This document shows, one piece after another, positions 23,791 to 31,238 of a DNA stretch of 37,442 bases. Numbering within the stretch: position 1 is the stretch's first letter; each line of letters starts with the position of its first letter. The translations under genes were made by a program, and so were the position numbers. Source of the DNA: Pedosphaera sp. (GTDB taxonomy: Bacteria > Verrucomicrobiota > Verrucomicrobiia > Limisphaerales > Pedosphaeraceae); the NCBI GenBank assembly GCA_028293325.1, contig JAQGPA010000041.1:1-37442 (forward strand), written 5' to 3'. The notes under the pieces were generated by a model. That model did not search any database and was not told the DNA's origin. It saw nothing but the letters and a program-made list of their open reading frames with translations.

Positions 23791-23968
23791 CACGAACATG
23801 GCAGGGTAAATCTGATGCTCTCAAGCATTCCAAAGAGCGATGCGCCTAAACAAACGGCGCTTTCAACTGAAAAAACTATGACCTAAACGGAGTGCTTTCT
23901 CAAGTTATTATTTTTTTAAAATCATTGCTGCGCCAGTAGTGAGGTTCCGATTTGGCAGGAAAATCGCT

Positions 23969-24044
23969 TGACCTGCGGTCAGGCATTGCCAAGCTAATCC
24001 TTGGCTGCGAGCCGGTGGCGTGGCTTCCGGCTCAGAACCTGCCT
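23969..24044 (+). ncRNA. Candidate structured leader RNA (three hairpins, possible junction)
   Basis: Three perfect inverted repeats follow one another: TGACC-TGC-GGTCA, GCCAAG-CTAATC-CTTGGC, and GAGCCGG with an 11-nt loop and CCGGCTC. In addition AGGCA (23981-23985) can pair with TGCCT (24040-24044), which would close a junction around the last two hairpins. The 3' side ends 6 bp before the ATG at 24051, where it could hide the ribosome-binding site. I know no riboswitch class with this layout. The assignment rests only on complementarity and position. Confidence 0.35.
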
Positions 24045-24050
24045 ATCCAT

Positions 24051-24812
24051 ATGAAAAAAATAATTATTCGCATCAGTCTCGTCGTCGTCTGCCTGGTCGT
24101 GGTGGCCTTGGCCGTGGTCTTCTTTTCCTTGAATTCAATTGTCAAAAAGGGCGTGGAAACGGTCGGACCGCAACTCACCAAGGTGGAGGTCAAGCTCGGT
24201 TCGGCGGAAATTTCGCCCTTCTCCGGCAGCGGCAGGCTCTCCAAACTTTTTGTGGGGAATCCGGAGGGTTACAAGACGCCCTCGGCGTTTCAGATGGGTT
24301 CAATCAAGGTGGCGGTGAAGATTGGGTCGGTGATGTCGGATGTCATCGTGGTGAATGAGGTCAATATCCAGGCTCCGGTGATTACGTTTGAGGGCGGGCT
24401 TACCGGGGAAAATAATTTGAGCAAGATTTTGGACAATCTTAACGCTTCGAGCGCGACCCAGGAAAAGCAGAAAACCGAAGCGCCCGCCACCGCGAAGAAG
24501 GAGAAGAAATTCATCGTGAAGAAGTTGGTGTTTGAAGGCGGGATTATTAACTTGAGCCTGAAGGGTGTTGGTTCCGCGCCGCCGGTGCCGCTGCCGCCGT
24601 TGAATTTGACGGACATTGGCACCGCGCAAAATGGCGTCACCGCCGCCGAATTGACCCAGGCCATCATGAAACCATTAGTCGCTGAGGTATTAACCGCAGT
24701 GGTTCAGAATGCAGGGACCATCGGCAAGGAGTTACAGAACATGAGCAAGGGCGGGACGGATCAGTTGAAGGGCGCCGCCAAGGGCATCACCGATTTGTTT
24801 AAGAAGAAATAG
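24051..24812 (+). CDS. AsmA-like membrane-anchored protein
   Basis: 253 residues from MKKIIIRISLVVV. The first about 25 residues form a signal anchor, so the rest lies in the periplasm. The body reads like the N-terminal repeat of AsmA-family proteins: VEVKLGSAEISPFSGSG, LFVGNPEGYKTPSAFQMG, VVNEVNIQAPVITFEGG, ENNLSKILDNL. Full AsmA proteins (500-1000 or more residues) transport phospholipids between membranes; this short form is likely a relative with a more limited role. The C-terminus is a Lys-rich, probably helical tail (KGAAKGITDLFKKK). The frame can be extended upstream to 23952, but ATG 24051 directly precedes the signal anchor. It is preceded by a hairpin-rich leader and followed by an independent alaS promoter. 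Confidence 0.8.
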   Translation: MKKIIIRISLVVVCLVVVALAVVFFSLNSIVKKGVETVGPQLTKVEVKLGSAEISPFSGSGRLSKLFVGNPEGYKTPSAFQMGSIKVAVKIGSVMSDVIVVNEVNIQAPVITFEGGLTGENNLSKILDNLNASSATQEKQKTEAPATAKKEKKFIVKKLVFEGGIINLSLKGVGSAPPVPLPPLNLTDIGTAQNGVTAAELTQAIMKPLVAEVLTAVVQNAGTIGKELQNMSKGGTDQLKGAAKGITDLFKKK

Positions 24813-24908
24813 CCCGGCCCGAAGCTGGAAACAGGAGTGATTGGTCCGCTGGATGCATTTTCCACAGCGGCCCGGCGCTAAAACTTCCACTGGCATTATT
24901 CGCCGGTT

Positions 24909-24936
24909 TTGACCTATTCTCGCCGCCTGTTAAATT
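24909..24936 (+). promoter_or_regulatory. Promoter of alaS
   Basis: TTGACC (24909-24914), a 16-bp spacer and TAAATT (24931-24936) form a good sigma-70-type promoter. It would start transcription near 24943, about 34 nt before the alaS ATG. No T-box leader is visible in this short space. Confidence 0.55.
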
Positions 24937-24976
24937 TACCGGGTGTCGGGTTGTTTCCCGCATTTTATCGAAACAT

Positions 24977-27775
24977 ATGACCAGCAGTGATATACGCCAG
25001 TCGTTCCTCGATTTTTTCAAATCGAAGCAGCACACCATTGTGCCTTCGTCGAGCCTCATGCCCGATTCGCCGAACCTGCTTTTCACCAATGCGGGCATGA
25101 ACCAGTTCGTGCCGATCTTTCTCGGCCAGCAGAAATGCCCCTATAATCCGCCGCGCGCGGCGGACACCCAGAAATGCATCCGCGCCGGCGGCAAGCACAA
25201 CGACCTGGATGATGTCGGCCTCGACACCTATCACCACACCTTTTTCGAGATGCTGGGCAATTGGAGCTTTGGCGATTACTTCAAAAAGGAAGCCATTGAT
25301 TGGGCGTGGGAACTGGTGACGGAAGTTTGGAAATTTCCGAAGAACCGCATTTATGCCACCGTCTATTCGCCGGACAAAACGCAGGGCGATCCCAGCGAGT
25401 TTGACCAGGAGGCGTATGATTTTTGGGTGGCGAAATTCTCGGCGGCAGGACTCGACCCGAAGGTGCATATTGTTTACGGCAATAAGAAGGATAACTTTTG
25501 GATGATGGGCGAGACGGGTCCGTGCGGTCCGTGCTCGGAATTGCATGTGGACCTGACGCCGCAAGGCGATACCAAGGGCGCGCTCGTGAACAAAGGCAGC
25601 GCGGAGTGCATTGAAATCTGGAACCTGGTTTTCATTCAGTTTAACGCCAATCCGGACGGGACGTTTTCACCGCTGCCGGCGCGGCATGTGGACACCGGCA
25701 TGGGCTTTGAGCGGGTCACGAGCATCATCCAGTGCACAAAGAATTTCACCGATTTCACCGGCATCATTTCCAATTATGAGACCGACATCTTCCGTCCGAT
25801 TTTTGATCGGTTGGAAAAGATGAGCGGCAAGCGGTATTCCTCAACGTTGCCCGCATCCGGAACCACAGGGAATACCGAGCAGGAGAAGATCGATGTCGCT
25901 TTCCGCGTGATTGCCGACCATATCCGCACGCTGAGTTTTGCAATTGCGGATGGAATTCAACCGGGCAACACCGACCGCAATTACGTCCTGCGCCGCATCC
26001 TGCGTCGCGCCGTTCGGTATGGTCGTACGCTTGGCTTCCATGAACCATTTTTCTACAAACTGGTGGATGTGCTGGCTGAAACGATGGGCGATATATTTCC
26101 TGAAATACGTGCTCGCAAGCAGCATGTGCAGGAAGTCATTCAGCGTGAGGAAGAGGCGTTCAATAAGACATTGGATCGCGGGATCGAACTGTTTGACCGG
26201 GCTTTGCGTCTCGCGCCTGAAGCAAAACTCGATTCCAGAATCAGTGGAAGCACGCTCGCGATTGACTATAAAGACGACATTGCAGTTGGGGCGATTGAAA
26301 TATGTCGTGATGCCAGTGGCAAAGAAGTTAAATCGCTTTCAGGAGAACTAGCTTTTAAACTTTATGACACCTATGGCTTTCCACTCGACCTCACCGAATT
26401 GATGGCTCGCGAACGAGGGTTGTCTGTTAAGATATCGACTTTCAACGAACTCATGGAAGAGCAGCGGGCGCGAGCGCGGGCGGCGCAGAAGAAAGAAGTG
26501 ATTTCGCTTTCGCAAATTGAAAATACCACACCGACGCGGTTTGTGGGATTTGAGCAGTTGCAGACAACGGCGAAGGTTTTGGAAGTGGTGAGCATCAAGG
26601 AGAAAATGGCGGTGATTCTGGATGTTTCGGCGGCCTATGCGGAGATGGGCGGGCAGGTCGGCGACACGGGCGAACTGGTGGGCGGCGGCGGGCTTTGGCG
26701 CATCGTCAGCACGCAGAAGAGCGGGAATACGTTCCTGCATTTTCTGGCGGAGAAGGATGCTCCGGCGGTGGGAACGGAAGTTCAGCTTTCGGTGGATGCG
26801 CCGCGTCGCGGTGCCATTCAGCGGCATCATACGGTGACGCATTTGCTGCATTGGGCGTTGCATGAAGTGGTGAGCCAGGAGGCGACGCAGAAAGGTTCCT
26901 TTGTGGGGCCGGACAAACTGACGTTTGACTTTAATTCGGCAGCGCTGACTCCCGCGCAAATCAGCGACATCGAGAAGATGGTGAATGAACGGATTTTGGA
27001 AAATGCCGGGGTCGCCTGGACGGAAGTTCCTTATGCCGACGTGAAGAGTCACAAGGATGTGATGCAATTTTTCGGTGACAAGTATGGCGACCAGGTGCGC
27101 GTGGTGCAGATTGGCGGCCGCGCTGGGGAGTTGAACGGGTATTCCATGGAGCTTTGCGGCGGCACGCATACGCGAGCGACGGGCGAGATTGGGTTGTTTC
27201 GCATCGTGAGTGAATCGGCTGTCGCGGCGGGAGTGCGGCGCATTGAAGCGGTGGCTGGTTTGGAAGCGTATCGCAAGGCGACGGATGAGGTTCAACTGAT
27301 CAAGAGCATTGCTGGAAAGATAAATTCGCCCGTCACGGAATTGGAGAAAAAGATTGATGCCTTGCTGGCGCAGCAAAAGGAGTTGGAAAAGCAACTCAAG
27401 GCCACGCAACAAAAGGAAGCGGCGAACTCCGCAAAAGGTCTGCTCGCGCACGCCGCCACGGTGAATGGCGTGCCGGCGATTATTGAGAATTTGGGAATGG
27501 CGGATGGCGATTATCTCCAGGCGGTGGTGGATTCGTTGAAAGGCCAATTCAAGGGCGTTGTCGTGCTCGGCGGGTCGGCGAATGGCGCGGTGTCGCTGGT
27601 GGCGGCGGTCTCCCCGGAATTTACGGCGAAGCTTCAGGCGGGAAAAATTATCCAGGCCATCGCACCCATCGTGGGGGGCAAAGGCGGCGGCAAGCCGGAC
27701 AACGCGCGGGGCGGCGGCAAGGATGTCGCCAAGTTGGACGAGGCATTGGCAAAGGCGAAGACTTTGATCGTTTAG
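24977..27775 (+). CDS. alaS: Alanyl-tRNA synthetase
   Basis: 932 residues, longer than E. coli AlaRS (876). It attaches alanine to tRNA-Ala in the cytoplasm. Motifs in order: the class II N-terminus (SDIRQSFLDFFKSKQH, SLMPDSPNLLFTNAGMNQF, ADTQKCIRAGGKHNDLDDVG, FFEMLGNWSFGDYFK), the GETGPCGPCSE motif, the FKLYDTYGFPLDLT block, the editing domain with HHTVTHLLHWAL and CGGTHTRATGEIG (zinc/editing residues), and a C-Ala domain ending GGKGGGKPDNARGGGKD. About 25 extra residues, encoded near 26224-26337, sit between the RGIELFDRAL helix and GELAFKLYDTYG; their codon use is AT-richer than in the rest of the gene. Confidence 0.97.
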   Translation: MTSSDIRQSFLDFFKSKQHTIVPSSSLMPDSPNLLFTNAGMNQFVPIFLGQQKCPYNPPRAADTQKCIRAGGKHNDLDDVGLDTYHHTFFEMLGNWSFGDYFKKEAIDWAWELVTEVWKFPKNRIYATVYSPDKTQGDPSEFDQEAYDFWVAKFSAAGLDPKVHIVYGNKKDNFWMMGETGPCGPCSELHVDLTPQGDTKGALVNKGSAECIEIWNLVFIQFNANPDGTFSPLPARHVDTGMGFERVTSIIQCTKNFTDFTGIISNYETDIFRPIFDRLEKMSGKRYSSTLPASGTTGNTEQEKIDVAFRVIADHIRTLSFAIADGIQPGNTDRNYVLRRILRRAVRYGRTLGFHEPFFYKLVDVLAETMGDIFPEIRARKQHVQEVIQREEEAFNKTLDRGIELFDRALRLAPEAKLDSRISGSTLAIDYKDDIAVGAIEICRDASGKEVKSLSGELAFKLYDTYGFPLDLTELMARERGLSVKISTFNELMEEQRARARAAQKKEVISLSQIENTTPTRFVGFEQLQTTAKVLEVVSIKEKMAVILDVSAAYAEMGGQVGDTGELVGGGGLWRIVSTQKSGNTFLHFLAEKDAPAVGTEVQLSVDAPRRGAIQRHHTVTHLLHWALHEVVSQEATQKGSFVGPDKLTFDFNSAALTPAQISDIEKMVNERILENAGVAWTEVPYADVKSHKDVMQFFGDKYGDQVRVVQIGGRAGELNGYSMELCGGTHTRATGEIGLFRIVSESAVAAGVRRIEAVAGLEAYRKATDEVQLIKSIAGKINSPVTELEKKIDALLAQQKELEKQLKATQQKEAANSAKGLLAHAATVNGVPAIIENLGMADGDYLQAVVDSLKGQFKGVVVLGGSANGAVSLVAAVSPEFTAKLQAGKIIQAIAPIVGGKGGGKPDNARGGGKDVAKLDEALAKAKTLIV

Positions 27776-27799
27776 AAAAAGGAACGGTAATTCAGGCAA

Positions 27800-28207
27800 A
27801 TGATTACCTATCGCATCGGCAATGACCTGGATCTCGATGTCGTCATTGAGCTTTATTGCGCGTCCACTCTGGGCGAGCGGCGGCCGGTGGGTGACCGCGC
27901 GCGCATGAGTGCGATGCTCCGCAACGCCAATCTTGTCGTGACCGCCTGGGAGGGTGAACAGTTGGTGGGCATCGCCCGCAGTGTGAGCGACTTTAGTTAT
28001 TGCACCTATCTTTCGGATCTGGCGGTGCGTGTTTCCCATCAACGATACGGTATCGGCCGGGAATTGATTCGTCGGACGCGTGAGGAAGGCGGAAAAGCGC
28101 TGCTCATTCTGTTGGCCGCGCCGAAAGCGGCGGAATATTACTCCCGCATCGGCTTTGAACAACATCCGCGAGCTTGGATTCTGCAGCCGGATGGGGAACT
28201 GAAATAA
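27800..28207 (+). CDS. GNAT-family N-acetyltransferase
   Basis: 135 residues with the GNAT fold order: a short N-terminal strand and helix, VVTAWEGEQLVGIARS, LSDLAVRVSHQRYGIGRELI (the acetyl-CoA pyrophosphate loop is RYGIGREL) and LLAAPKAAEYYSRIGFEQHPRAW. The family transfers an acetyl group from acetyl-CoA to an amine; the target is unknown. It starts 24 bp after alaS and may be co-transcribed, which leaves a role in modifying a translation-related molecule possible but unproven. Confidence 0.87.
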   Translation: MITYRIGNDLDLDVVIELYCASTLGERRPVGDRARMSAMLRNANLVVTAWEGEQLVGIARSVSDFSYCTYLSDLAVRVSHQRYGIGRELIRRTREEGGKALLILLAAPKAAEYYSRIGFEQHPRAWILQPDGELK

Positions 28208-28351
28208 GGCGAGCAGGGCAGTATCCGGAATTGTCCGGTAGCTCAAACGTTAATTTTCTTCGCGACATCCATTTATTTCTCAGCTACTGTCAGCGGAACC
28301 CATTAAGCCGCGAAACGGCAATTCAGAGGTAACCCTGATTACACCAAGCAT

Positions 28352-29209
28352 ATGAAACAGCAGATCCATATTTCCTTAGGGGCAATGGTCGCGGGCCTTT
28401 GCCTTTTTTGCGGCGGGGCGGTTTGGGGCGAAGGTGCAGGGGCAGAGCCCAAAACGGTTTCCCTCGCTGACGTGCCGGCGGCAGTGCAAAGGACCATTCA
28501 AGCGCAGTCGAAGGGCGGAAAGTTGGGCGAGATTGAGCGGGATGAAAAGGAGGGCGAAGTAACTTATTCAGTGGGGTTGACGCAGGATGGCAAGGAGCGG
28601 GACTTTGCCGTGGCCGAGAACGGCAGACTTTCCAGTGTGGAGGTGAGCTTGGACGAGACGCCGGAGCCCGTACAAAAGGCCATTAAAACCGCGGTGGGAG
28701 GTGGCATCTTGGATAACATCGATAAAGTGTTGGAGGAAGCTGGCACGAACTCTTTTGAAGTCGATATGACGACCAAGAGCGGGGAAGACCGTGTCTTTAA
28801 TGTGGGAATAGATGGCAAGCTGTTGCGTTTTCAGATGGCGCTGGAAGAATTGCCGCCCGCTGTTCGCAAGACCATTGAGTCGCAGGCGGGCAAGCCGGGG
28901 GACATTTTCCGGTCGTATGAGGGTGGAGAAATGTCGTACGAGGTGAAGCTGAATCAGAACGGCAAAGAGCGCGAGTTGAGTGTGGGGCCGGGCGGAAATC
29001 TGGAAAGCATGCAGGTGTTTCCGGCGGAACTGCCGCCGGTGGGGCAGGCGACTTTAAAGGAGAAGGTGGGCGCGGGCAAACTCATCCAAATCTATAAGGC
29101 TTTCGGCGAGAATAGAGCCTTCATGTACCACGTGGAGAGTCGCAAGGAAGGCAAGGCATTCGACTTCCTGATCGGTCCCGGTGGCCGGTTTCGCGGCTTG
29201 GATCAATAA
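28352..29209 (+). CDS. Secreted protein of four PepSY-like repeats
   Basis: 285 residues. A signal peptide (about 1-26, ending AVWGEG) is followed by four tandem units of about 60 residues: 38-98, 99-162, 163-222 and 223-284. Each starts with a D/E-x2-P-x2-V-x-K/R-T/A-I helix (VPAAVQRTIQ, TPEPVQKAIK, LPPAVRKTIE, LPPVGQATLK) and ends with a strand pair around a Gly turn (KERDFAVAENGRL, EDRVFNVGIDGKL, KERELSVGPGGNL, KAFDFLIGPGGRF). This is the PepSY/DUF2874-like fold; single units are known to inhibit proteases or bind small ligands. The function of a four-unit array is unknown. It ends 7 bp before the convergent pckG stop. Confidence 0.8.
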   Translation: MKQQIHISLGAMVAGLCLFCGGAVWGEGAGAEPKTVSLADVPAAVQRTIQAQSKGGKLGEIERDEKEGEVTYSVGLTQDGKERDFAVAENGRLSSVEVSLDETPEPVQKAIKTAVGGGILDNIDKVLEEAGTNSFEVDMTTKSGEDRVFNVGIDGKLLRFQMALEELPPAVRKTIESQAGKPGDIFRSYEGGEMSYEVKLNQNGKERELSVGPGGNLESMQVFPAELPPVGQATLKEKVGAGKLIQIYKAFGENRAFMYHVESRKEGKAFDFLIGPGGRFRGLDQ

Positions 29210-29216
29210 GGCGCGG

Positions 29217-30992
29217 TTACAGCCGGGAGACCAGCAATTCCCGCTGGAAGATCAGTTCCTTGGGGAGATGAGAATAGAGCTTCATAAAAAGCTCATCCTG
29301 TTGCAGGAGTTCGCGGCGCCAGTCCTCATAATTGATGGTCTGAGCCCGTTCCAGTCGTTCCGGGGTGTAACCCACCAGTCCTTCCAGATCGAAACTCTCC
29401 GCGTAGGGAACCCAGCCGAGCGGGGTTTCCTCAGCATTCCCGCGACCACGGCAGCGATCCACAATCCACTTGAGCACGCGCATGTTTTCGCCGAAACCGG
29501 GCCAGAGAAATTCGCCATTGGCATCCTTGCGGAACCAATTCACGTGGAAGATACGGGGCGGATGCTTGACAAGCTTGCGCATGAAAATCCAGTGGCGGAA
29601 ATATTCGCCCATGTTGTAACCGCAGAACGGCAGCATGGCCATGGGGTCGCGCCGGACCTGACCGACAGTGCCAGCCGCGGCCGCTGTCATCTCCGAACCC
29701 ATGGTGGCGCCGATGTAAACACCATGGATCCAATTGAACGCCTGATAAACCAGCGGCATGGTGTCAGCGCGGCGACCGCCAAAAATAATCGCGCTGATGG
29801 GCACGCCTTGGGGGTTGTTGGCCTCGGACGAGAGCATGGGATTATTGGTCATGGGCGCTGCAAAGCGGCTGTTGGGGTGGGCCGCTTTTTCCTTGGAGGC
29901 TGGTGTCCATTTATTCCCTTTCCAATCGAGACATTCCGCAGGCGGCGGGCCATCCTTGCCTTCCCACCAGACATCGAGGTCAGGCGTAAGTGCGACGTTG
30001 GTGTAGATGGTATCGCGTTGAATGCTGTTCATCGCGTTCGGGTTGGATTTGTAATTGGTGCCGGGCATGACGCCGAAGTAACCGGCCTCAGGATTGATGG
30101 CGTGCAGACGTCCGTCTGGGCCGGGTTTCATCCAGGCAATATCATCGCCCACGGTCCAGATTTTCCAGCCCTTGAAATGCGCCGGGGGAATCATCATGGC
30201 GAAGTTGGTTTTGCCGCAGGCGCTGGGGAAGGCGGCGGCCACGTACGTTTTTTCGCCGGTGGGCGTTTCCACGCCGAGGATAAGCATGTGTTCCGCCATC
30301 CAGCCTTGTTTGCGCGCCAGATAGGAGCCGATGCGCAGGGCGAGACATTTTTTGCCGAGCAGGGCATTGCCGCCGTACGCGGAACCGACGGAGATGATGG
30401 CGTTGTCCTGGGGAAAATGGCAAATGTAACGGCGTTCCGGATTTACATCGAGCATGCAATGAAGGCCGCGATTAAAATCCTGGCTGTCCCCGAGTTGATC
30501 GTAGGCAACCTGGCCCATGCGGGTCATGATGCGCATGCTGAGAACCACGTAAATGGAATCGGTGAGTTCGAAGCCGACCTTGGTCAGGGGCGAACCGGGA
30601 GGCCCCATGAGATAGGGGACGACATACAGCGTGCGACCACGCATGCCGCCACGGGCAAGGCCGAGGAGCTTCTGATACATTTCCGCGGGGGGCGCCCAGT
30701 TATTGGTGGGGCCGGCTTCCTCCTGGGTTTCGGTGCAGATGTAGGTGTATTGTTCAACGCGGGCGACGTCATTGGGGTTGGACCGGTGGTAATAGCAACC
30801 GGGAAGTTTTTTCTGGTCCAGTTTGATGAGAATTCCTTTGGCGACTGCTTCCGCTGTTAGAAACTCCTTTTCCTTGACCGAACCGTCGCACCAGAACACC
30901 TGGTCTGGCTGGCAGAGTTTGGCCTGCTCTTCCACCCAGGCGAGCACGGTGCGGTTGGCCGTATTGCATTTCCCCAAAGATTCATTTTCCAT
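29217..30992 (-). CDS. pckG: Phosphoenolpyruvate carboxykinase (GTP)
   Basis: 591 residues. It makes phosphoenolpyruvate from oxaloacetate and GTP, the entry step of gluconeogenesis. The GTP-type signature is clear: the P-loop with the hyper-reactive cysteine FPSACGKTN (255-263, Cys259), RGGMRGRTLYVVPYLMGP, LGKKCLALRIGSYLA, and EHMLILGVE. The ATP-dependent form (pckA) has a different P-loop and no such cysteine. The minus-strand start has AGAGG a few bases upstream as a ribosome-binding site. No terminator is visible at its end, 7 bp from the convergent PepSY-like gene. Confidence 0.97.
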   Translation of the reverse strand: MENESLGKCNTANRTVLAWVEEQAKLCQPDQVFWCDGSVKEKEFLTAEAVAKGILIKLDQKKLPGCYYHRSNPNDVARVEQYTYICTETQEEAGPTNNWAPPAEMYQKLLGLARGGMRGRTLYVVPYLMGPPGSPLTKVGFELTDSIYVVLSMRIMTRMGQVAYDQLGDSQDFNRGLHCMLDVNPERRYICHFPQDNAIISVGSAYGGNALLGKKCLALRIGSYLARKQGWMAEHMLILGVETPTGEKTYVAAAFPSACGKTNFAMMIPPAHFKGWKIWTVGDDIAWMKPGPDGRLHAINPEAGYFGVMPGTNYKSNPNAMNSIQRDTIYTNVALTPDLDVWWEGKDGPPPAECLDWKGNKWTPASKEKAAHPNSRFAAPMTNNPMLSSEANNPQGVPISAIIFGGRRADTMPLVYQAFNWIHGVYIGATMGSEMTAAAAGTVGQVRRDPMAMLPFCGYNMGEYFRHWIFMRKLVKHPPRIFHVNWFRKDANGEFLWPGFGENMRVLKWIVDRCRGRGNAEETPLGWVPYAESFDLEGLVGYTPERLERAQTINYEDWRRELLQQDELFMKLYSHLPKELIFQRELLVSRL

Positions 30993-31214
30993 AATTACCT
31001 CTTACTGCTTCGACTTGCGGCGTTTCCCGCATTTCCATCCATGACTAATCAATCACAAGAAAAGATAGATTACTCAACATTTTTTGGCCAATCACGGCCA
31101 TAAATCAGCCGCCGCCAATACGGGGGCGGACAGCCAATAAGACATTAAAGAAGTTAACCCTCGTCCCATCAGCCAGCAAGATGGGGAAATCAAGGTAGTA
31201 AACCGTCCAAGAGG

Positions 31215-31232
31215 CATGGCGCCATCGCCATG
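31215..31232 (-). terminator. Hairpin after the spermidine-synthase-like gene
   Basis: CATGGCG-CCAT-CGCCATG is a perfect 7-bp stem immediately downstream of the stop of the leftward gene ending at 31239. There is no T-run after it in that direction, so it may protect the 3' end rather than terminate. The rest of the 246-bp gap before pckG holds two smaller inverted repeats (near 31085-31102 and 31109-31129) and the pckG promoter region. Confidence 0.4.
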
Positions 31233-31238
31233 ACGCTG

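Larger units (their letters stand above)
23540..24050. other. 511-bp divergent spacer rich in hairpins; no convincing gene
   Basis: This is the longest non-coding stretch in the window and is AT-richer than its surroundings. It holds a series of perfect short inverted repeats: GTTCCT/AGGAAC (23659-23681) enclosed by CCACC/GGTGG (23636-23687), GGCC/GGCC (23720-23731), ATGCT/AGCAT (23815-23828), GCGCC/GGCGC (23842-23860), TGACC/GGTCA (23969-23981), GCCAAG/CTTGGC (23988-24005) and GAGCCGG/CCGGCTC (24009-24033). A T7 run is at 23911-23917. It may contain a small RNA, a structured leader, or both. I found no match to tRNA, SRP RNA, tmRNA or 6S RNA signatures. Confidence 0.5.

Noticed and set aside
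23540..24050. tRNA, SRP RNA, tmRNA or 6S RNA in the large spacer
   Set aside because: No cloverleaf, no SRP tetraloop/GGAA...AGCA motif, no tag-peptide frame, and no 6S-type single long stem with a central bubble.
24813..24976. T-box riboswitch before alaS
   Set aside because: The leader predicted from the promoter is only about 34 nt, with no specifier stem or T-box sequence.
26348..28246. 632-codon open frame on the minus strand across alaS and the GNAT gene
   Set aside because: It is antisense to the unmistakable alaS protein, is rich in His/Arg/Leu as GC-rich antisense frames are, and shows no domain.
29181..30860. 559-codon plus-strand open frame over pckG
   Set aside because: The opposite strand encodes complete GTP-PEPCK with all motifs; this frame only mirrors it.
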